A stretch of DNA of 15,553 bases, taken from assembly GCA_030849075.1 (NCBI GenBank), contig JASAOO010002975.1:1-15553 (forward strand), read 5' to 3'. The stretch is from Zelonia costaricensis. Its lineage: Eukaryota; Euglenozoa; Kinetoplastea; Trypanosomatida; Trypanosomatidae. Both the position numbers and the translations under genes were made by a program. Positions 1 through 7,800 of this stretch are shown here, in pieces (the stretch's first letter is position 1; every line of letters begins with the position of its first letter). The notes beneath the pieces were generated by a model, which saw only the letters and a list, made by a program, of their open reading frames with translations, ran no database searches and had not been told where the DNA came from.

Positions 1-337
1 CACAAGACAGTCACAAAAGCGAACCAATAGAGAAAAGAAAGGTGGAGAGAAAGAGGGAGACGTGAAGGGCCTCTCCTGCACGATGGGCACCCAGCGCAAC
101 GGCAGACGCGGACAACTCAACCGGAACACACACACACGCCCACGAAACCACGAGAGAGAGAGATAGAGAAAAAAAGGGGGGCGCAGCAAAGCACCGTGAG
201 CCAGCACGCAGACAGGCAGGGTCGGCCACACAAACAGAGAGAGAGGAGAGTGGGAAAAACGAGAATTGGACGGAGAGTCGGGCTAAGCACACGGATAAAA
301 AGAAAAAGCCGCCAGCAGCGAGTCCGGTGGAGACGCT

Positions 338-361
338 ACACACACACACACACACACACAC
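338..361. repeat. (AC)12 dinucleotide repeat
   Basis: Twelve uninterrupted AC units lie in the intergenic DNA. Dinucleotide microsatellites of this kind are common between trypanosomatid genes. Confidence 0.95.
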
Positions 362-1258
362 TAATGCAAGTAAATAACGAGAGCGACGCAAGAAAGAAGA
401 AAAGGAAACGAATGGAAGCACGTGAGGTGCGCGGGACGCGAAAGACACGGAGGTACGGAGGGAGAAAAAACGGCCACGTAAGAGCGCTTCCTTTCTTTCC
501 CCGATGGTGGGGTGGGTGGGGGGAGACAGACAACAAAACAGGACAAACCGTACACGCAGAGAGAGCGTGTGGCAAAATAGAAGTGTGTCGCGCAGGCGTG
601 TGTTCGTGCTGAGGGGGGAGGAAGGGGGGGGGCGACGGAGGGACGAAGAGGGTGGCGAGCACTAAAAGGCGGTCGCAGACACGCAACACAGAGAGAGACG
701 CCGAAGAACAAGAGAAGTGAGGGGGGCGGGGAGGCGAGCGGAGGAGGAGGGGGTCACAGCGAGTGTACTATTGGGGCGAAGTACAACGACAAAAAGGGAA
801 AATGATGAGCCTCTGGACAATGAGAGGGGAGAGGGGGGGAAGAGAGGGACGGTGAACCGACGAAAAACAAGAATAACAGGAAAGAGGGAGGGGGCAAACA
901 GGAGAGAAAGTTGGACCAGTTCTTCTCGTTGCGCTCTTCGCTCCTTTGTTCTTGTCTTGTGTTGCGTACTTGGGTTGTGGTCGGGGGGGCGGCAGAAGCA
1001 CGCGTGCGTCAGACGAGGAAACGCAAGTGGGGCAGGAGGGGTACAGCGCGCGTGTGTGGGGGGGGTTAAGAAAACGCGAGATGGAGAGAAGTGGGATGGA
1101 CGAGACGGAAGGAAGCTCAAGTGCGGGACGTCGCGTGGGGAGATTGGAGGGCGGGGGAGGGGAGGGGGACGCAGGTGAAAGAGAGTCCGGACAGCACGGT
1201 GGTGTGCCGATCGCGCAGTGGTGGGATCGCACAACGCCCGATGTTCATATGTGGCGAA

Positions 1259-1320
1259 AAGCAAGGGAAGAGGGCAGAGAGGACAAGGGGAGCAAGAAAA
1301 GAAGGGAGAGTAGAGAGTGT
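1259..1320 (-). promoter_or_regulatory. Candidate polypyrimidine tract for processing of the downstream transcript
   Basis: The plus strand is almost pure purine here, broken only by scattered C and T, so the minus strand is a C/T tract of about 60 nt. In trypanosomatids such tracts direct both trans-splicing of the next mRNA and polyadenylation of the preceding one. Similar shorter tracts continue to the left, so this one is a candidate only. Confidence 0.35.
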
Positions 1321-1420
1321 TGAGTGGACGCGAGGTTGTGGTGGTGCGTGGCGACAAGCGCGCGCAGCATCAGCCGGGAGGACCGCCGGAGGAATCGCGC
1401 CGTGCACCTCTGTACATTGC

Positions 1421-1452
1421 GTGTGCGTGTGCGTGTGTGTGTGTGTGTGTGT
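1421..1452. repeat. (GT)n dinucleotide repeat
   Basis: GT units interrupted twice by GC, then ten perfect GT units from 1433 to 1452. The plus strand carries GT here and AC in the repeat at 338, so the orientation is opposite. Confidence 0.95.
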
Positions 1453-1465
1453 CTAGAACACAGTG

Positions 1466-1505
1466 TCCCTTCCTTTTTCTGTCCCCCCCCCCCCTCCCGC
1501 CTCAG
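1466..1505 (+). promoter_or_regulatory. Plus-strand polypyrimidine tract ending in CAG (antisense acceptor-like)
   Basis: A C/T tract including T5 and C12 runs into a CAG at 1503-1505. On the plus strand this has the form of a trans-splice acceptor, but it faces the opposite way to the only gene, and the frames after it are shadows of that gene. It may be just a chance tract, or it may serve antisense transcripts. Confidence 0.2.
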
Positions 1506-1822
1506 CGAGAGAGGTGAGACACGACAGCGCGCTAGCGTTCTCAGCAACGGCGCCACAGACACCACTTCTTTTTTTCTTTTCACGTGCTGTGCGCGTTTGA
1601 CGTGCGCCAAAGTGCACAGCGCCGTGCTCTGTTGGGCTTTTGTTGTGTGTGCGTGTGTTTGTTCTGTTCTCAGGGATGCAGCGCCTTGTTCATGCGAAGG
1701 GGCACAAGAAAACGATGAGAAAAGGCACGTGGGCTGTGGGGGACACACCCCACGCACACGCGTAACCACCAAACCCCTCGCCATCCACATTGAGAGCGGG
1801 TCCTGTGTGTCTTTAGGCACCA

Positions 1823-4800
1823 TCATCGTGCGCGCCGCGCACTGTCCAGCGCGGCAAACGTCTTCTCCTCATGCGAGAGAAGTCCCAACACCGGCGCCTG
1901 CGAGCCACCGCCGCTACGACTGCTGCCGGCGCTGCCGCTCTTCGCAGCCCGACCGACATCGGCGCCGCGGTCCAGCATGCGCTGTGCCTCCTTCAGCAGC
2001 GCCGTCACCCTGGTCACGGAGTCGGACGTCCACGACGACGCGCCGCGGCTGGCGGTGAACTGGCTGCGCATCGAGGCGCACGAGGAGCTCAACGACAGCG
2101 CCGGGTGGTCGCCGCTGCCGTCGCCGCCGCTCACGTCACCGCCACAGTGGGCCAGGCAAGAATGCAGGTACTCGATGTAGCCACGCACGCTGCCGGGGCG
2201 GGGGCGCCGCAGCACCACCGGGTGTGCCCGCTGCTGCGCATCGATCATGGAGCACCAGGACGAGGTGCGCACGCCGAGGTAGCGCGAGAAGCCCGCCACG
2301 GACGTCGTGTAGCACGGCCCACCAAGCCAGAAGCGAAGCATCGCCGCCGTGGCGCTGCTCGCCGACGACGACGCCCCCGACCCGGGAGCGGCAGCGGCCG
2401 CAGCACCGTTGGCGGTGTTCATCCATCCCGCACTGCAGCCCATGTGCACACACCATAGCGAGGACACCACCACGTCCGCCGGCAACCCCGCCGTGGCCGG
2501 CACGTACTGGTGGAAGGTCAGCTGCAACACGACGCACCCACGCAGCACGTCGGACGCGGCCGGCGTGGTTGCCGCCGTCGTCGCAGGGGTGGCAGCCGCT
2601 GAAGCTGCGGCAGACTGACGAGCGAGTCGCGCGCCGAGCACGACGGAGGCGAGCGCAACGTTAACGTCCTGTAAGTCCTTCACCGGTACTGCCGTGGCAT
2701 CGGCCGGTGCCGGACCGCAGAAGGGCGAGTATTTGAGTCGTGTGAGTGTGCGGCGAGGCTGAGCCGCCGTCAGGCCAGGCGCCAGCAAGTCGGCAAACGC
2801 GTCGCCCTGGCCTTCTTCAATGAGGAAGGCCCGCATCGCTGCTGCGTGCCGCACCCCCTCCACCTCCTTCATCTTGAGAGACTGGAAGATGCCACCCATG
2901 ACAGTGCGCATCGTCAACCACGCAATCGATGACGTCGCGTCGCAGGACTCCGTGTCGGCAACGAGCAGGGCCGCTGTGCGGCCGCGCGACACGCACGACA
3001 CGCTGCGCATCAGCAGCGAGCTCTTCAGGCCCATCGAGGTGGGCTTGATGTTCACAACTTCGTCCGCACCGAGCGACAGGTACTGTGGGCTCGGTGGCAC
3101 GGCAGACGAGGCTCCAGAGGAAGTGAGGGGCTTTGTGGTGGACTTCGACGACGAGGTGGATGACGACGACGACGGCGCTGTTGGAACGGGAATGCGCACG
3201 CGGGTGCCCTGTCGCCTGACGTGGGCGCCGGTGGTGGCCGCGTTGAGCACGAGCACCGTCGGCACCGTGACCTGCTCGTCGTCCTCTGCGTCGTCGGCAT
3301 CTGGCACAGCAGCGGCGGGAGTAGCAGCAGCACCGCCACGATCCGCCACGGCGCCTGCCTTGGGCGGACCGGCGTACGGCGGCGCCGCGGCGAAGGGGGG
3401 CGGCGGCACGGGAAACCCCACAGCCCGACCACGCCGCGCCGGCGGGCAGAGCGTGGTCGTCACGTCGCGCCGCAGCAGCGGGGCGTCGCCGGCGACGCCG
3501 TACCGTACGCCGTAGTACGTCGCCGCATCCGCGCGCAGCGTGTTGCCAGCGCTCATGGCCGCAGCGACGGCGTGCATGTCAGCGGACGGCCGCTGCCGTG
3601 GCGTAGCCGCCCCTGCTGCCGCACCGCCGCCATCGCCCCCGCTACCGCGACGACCACCGCTCCCGCACTCCTTCTCCGTCGTGGACGCGGACAGGTCGAC
3701 GAGGCTGGTGCTGCCGCCGCCCCCGATAGTGGAGACGGTGCCGGTGGTCGCGACGTTGGACAAACTGTTCAGCTGCGCCCACGCGGCGGCCTCGACCGTC
3801 ACGCTGCCCCGCACGGAGGCGCCGTCGACGCGCAGCACCGGTGGCGTGGGCGGCAGCTCCATCGCATCAGCGTCTGCGGCGGCGAAGGCGTACGACGTGA
3901 AGGCCATGCCGTGCGGGTCACGCAGCACCGCGAGCGCGCGCTTCACGGCGTCGCGCAGGTTCGCCAGGGAGGGGCCGGTGGCACCGCTGCCGCCGTCCGT
4001 CTTGAGCTCGGCCACGCGCAGGACGCCGCGAAGGTGCGCGATGAGCTGCCGCACGCTGTTGAGGGACGGCTGCGTGCCAGGGGTGAGCCTCATCGCGGTC
4101 GCCTGGTAGTCCGCCACGCGTCGCAGCAGGCAGTTCACGGCTTCAGTCGTCGGGGCGGCGGGGAGGGCGACGGCGCACACCGTCAGGTCCCGTTGACGCA
4201 GGAGCAGGCGGGCCAGCAGCGTGCACGCCGCCGATGGTGGGGCCGCTGCGGAACTGCCGGTGCCCGTCGTGGCGACCGCCGCGTGTGAGGCCTCCGACAA
4301 GAGCGCGTAGTGGCCCGCAAGGTTCACCACAGTGAGCGTGCTGACACGCACGTCCTCGGCGTTCTCGGCACCGTGTAGCTTCTCCAGCACAGCCGCCGTT
4401 AGTGGGCTGGGCGACCGACGTGCGCTCGCGACGGCGGCCGCGGCCGCCGCTGCCGCTGCAGTGGCGGTTTGCTGTGTCAGCTCGACACTCACTACCGTGT
4501 AGCCGGGCGCCATGAGACACCGCCGCGTCGTGTCGCCCGCCGCGCCTCTGCTGGACGACGCGGATGCTGATGCGGCGGCGGCCTGCGCCGCGCGGAGCCG
4601 CTCCACCGCCTCCCTCAGCAGCGTCTCCAGCTCTGCCAGCGAGCCGATGGGCTTCCTCGCCACGTTCAGCGGCGGCGCCGCAGCGCCGGCCAAGGGCCGC
4701 ACGGCTGCCTTCACCGGCACGAAGCTGACGGCCTCGTCAGCCGCGCTGCCCGTCACGGGGGTGCGCAAGAGGTCGGCGACAGCGTCGCCGCTGCAGTGAT

Positions 4801-7800
4801 AAACCGCCACCGCGACCCGTGCCACCTCCCAGGTGGCCGCGAGGTTGGCGCTGCCGGTGTTGCTTGGCCGCCGCGACGAGGTTGGCGATGCCACCGCAGA
4901 CGAAGATGGCGACGCGCCGCCGGCGCTGCCCCACGCGCTCTTGAGGACGCCGTGCACGAGTTCGAGCACAGCGCGCAGCGACCACACCCGGCTCGCGTCC
5001 TGCGACTCCTGCACCACCGCCACGGTCGCGTTGAAGCCGCCGCGGACGCGCTCGCGCAGGTGGCGCCACGTCGCGCACTGCTGCCACTCCGCCTCCGCCG
5101 TGCCACCCATGCCGTCTAGCGAGGTCACCTCGCGGACGTCGAACACCGAGGCTCTGGAGGTGGCAGACAGCTGCGCCGTCAGCTTCACAGATGCAGCAGA
5201 GACGGCGTCGCCGGTAGCTGCGGGTGCTGGTGCTGCTGTCCAGTGCGGACCTGCCTGTTCGGCAAAGGCCGCGGCCGCGCTGTAGTGCTGCACCATCGCC
5301 AGCACCAGCGGCATCTTGCACCCCTCCGGGCTGGCCACCACCGAGTCGTCCACGGTGGGCACTTCAGGCAACGATGCCTCGGTCGCGACGGCGACGGCGG
5401 CGTGCGGGCCCGGCCAGCTCGGGTCCACGTACACCGGCACGTGCACCGACTCCGGGTCGGCCAAGAAGTCCTCCGCATCCTTCGCCCCGCACTCAAGCTT
5501 TGAGATGAGCACCGTCAGCCGCTTCGTCGTTGCCTGCATCTCCGGCGCCGTTGCCGCCGCCTCCGTCGTGCTCGCCAGTCGCCACCGCAGCTCTGCGATC
5601 TTACTACGCTGCTCGTCAATGTAGGCGCGGATGCTGCCCCGGTGCGGCGGTGGGTGCTGCACCGACTTCATGCGCTGCAGGATGCTCAGCGGGTAGGCCG
5701 CCTCCGCATCGTCTTCGTGCACGTCTGCGATGGCGAGCACCGCGCACGGGCCCTTGCCGAGCGCGTAGCGCAGCAGCGGCCAGGGCGTGTCGGCGCGCTG
5801 GTCCAGCATGGCCTCGAAGACGGACGGGTACCGCGAGCTGGCTAGCGTGAAGGACGACACGACAATGTCGCCGCGGCGCGCGGCGCTGGTGCGCGCCGGG
5901 CTTGCGGCCCCGAGGCGCCGACGGGTCAGGACCTGTGCACCGCCCTCAGCGCCAGCACCGCACTGTGCGGCCACCGATGGCGCCGGCGACAACGGTGAAG
6001 ACCCCTCTGGCACGAAGCACTGATGCAGGAACTGGATGTAGAGAAAGCCGTGCGTGTGCGGCGGCACCGCCGCGGCGAGCTGCTGCACGAGCTCGAAGAC
6101 GGCCGTGATGTCCGACGCGTCCTCGACGAGAAGCCACTGACAGCCGTTCAGGCACGTCCCGAACACCGGCGACGTGGCCACCTCCAGCGGCCGGCGACTG
6201 CCTGCCACGTCGGTGGACGCGGTCTGCACCACATCGTAGAACACACCGCGCTCGTCCCTGGGCGACACCGCGGCCTGCACCGATGCCGTCGACAGCTCGG
6301 CGGGGTACACCGGCACGAGGGCCACGGCGACCTTGAGGTCGGCCACGAAGTCGTCGTGCGCCGCCGCTTGGGCCGCCTTGTACCGGAGAAAGCGCTCCAC
6401 GACACGCATGCACACCGCCTCGGCAACCCCCGCACACGGGCAGGCCGCTGCGCTGTCCTCCGCGACAGCCGGCGATGGGGGCGCTGGTGGCTGAGACGCG
6501 CGTGTCGAGGCAGGCGCGGCGTTGCTGGTGTGAGGGGGCGTGTCGCGGGCGCGTGCCGCGCTACGCTCGCGCAAGAAGTGCTGGGCGGTGTCCATCACCA
6601 CGGCAATGGCGTTCTCGCCGTCCTCCACGAAGTGGGTCACGGCCTCGTCGACAAGCAGCGACGGCAGCGGCGGCGCGGGGGTCGCAGCGGCAGCCGGTGC
6701 CGCAGCGCTCGTGGTGCAGCGCTCCACGTGCTCGTCCGTCTCGCAGTCACCGACAAGGTCGCCCTGCACGACGCGCACTGTGTAGCCGCCGTCCACGGCG
6801 AACACACGCGCCGTCGCCGGCGGGCGCGCGGTCGCCGTCGATGAGTTCCGCTCCAGCACCGTCACACCGCGCACCTCCTCCCCCTCCGCCATCGGCGACG
6901 CCTCGGAACCGTTCGGGGCGTGGTGCGCGTCGCTGCGCGGCTTCGACCAGCGCAGCACCCCGGCCCGCACAAGCTCGGCCGGTGCCTCCGGCGCGCCGTC
7001 GAAGGCACGGCTGCGGTCCAGTGCGCCGCCCGCCCCGCTGCCGGGGCGAGGCGGGGGCGGCGATGCGGTCTGGCCGCCCGCCGACGCGACGGACGGCGCG
7101 CGCGGCACCAGCGGCGCGGTGGCCACGAGCGGAGCCGCGCCGCGCGCTGTGGGTCGGCTCGAGCCGCTGCCGAGGTGTGCGCTGGAGCCGTGGTCCGATG
7201 ACGCAGTAGCGACCACGTCGGCGACGGCGAGTGGGCCACCGAGCAAGGTGCCGTCGGCGCCGCTGCGGAGGACCGAGTGCTGCGAGAAGTGACTGGCACG
7301 GTCGCTCTCGCTGCCCATGACAGCGGTGGCGCCCGACGCCGAGGGCGTCGAGAAGGAGCCTGCCGTCGACCAGCGGCCCGCCCGCGGCTGCGCAACGGAC
7401 ACGCTGGAGGAGGGCGGTGACGGCGACCACCCCACGGCCTTCGGACAAGCCGCTGTCGCCACCGACCCCGAGGAGGCCGAGGAGGAGCCGGCGTGGCGCA
7501 GGAAGGACGAGAGGACGAGGCTGCTGAAGCCGCGCGACCCTCTAGCGATGCCGTCCTCGAAGGGGAGGAACGTGTTGGGCCGGTGGTGCGACGGGCGGCG
7601 CAGCCCGGCAGCGCCATCAGCTTCGTCCTCGCCGCGTGCCGTGCCGTGGTCGCTCCCGCTCAAGCGAGCAGCAGCAGCAGCAGCAGCATCACCCCTGTTG
7701 CCGCCGCCGAGCCGCCGTTCGACGCTCATGGCGACGTCCTGCATCGAGCCTTCCAGCGTCACGCTGTCGCCGTCCTCGTCGCCGAGGAAGCGGCGCTGGC

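Larger units (their letters stand above)
1..1822 (-). other. 3' flank and intergenic region, no gene supported
   Basis: No frame here has coding-like composition. The open frames translate pyrimidine tracts or dinucleotide repeats. From 1822 to about 1400 the base composition is mixed and probably holds the 3' UTR of the giant gene. Below about 1320 the plus strand is strongly G+A-rich, so the minus strand is a series of pyrimidine tracts typical of trypanosomatid intergenic DNA. The next gene of the unit would start to the left of the window. The poly(A) site is expected upstream of the strongest tract (near 1320-1259) but cannot be placed by sequence. Confidence 0.6.

Noticed and set aside
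338..361. Repeats considered as a CRISPR array or phage element
   Set aside because: They are simple microsatellites without spacers, in a eukaryotic context.
662..1357. Minus-strand frame of 231 codons in the 3' flank
   Set aside because: Pro/Ser/Leu/Arg text from pyrimidine tracts, no domain and no coding codon bias.
3221..4288. Long plus-strand frame of 355 codons inside the giant gene
   Set aside because: It is a shadow frame of very GC-rich coding DNA. Its His/Arg/Gly-rich composition is what the antisense of this gene produces.
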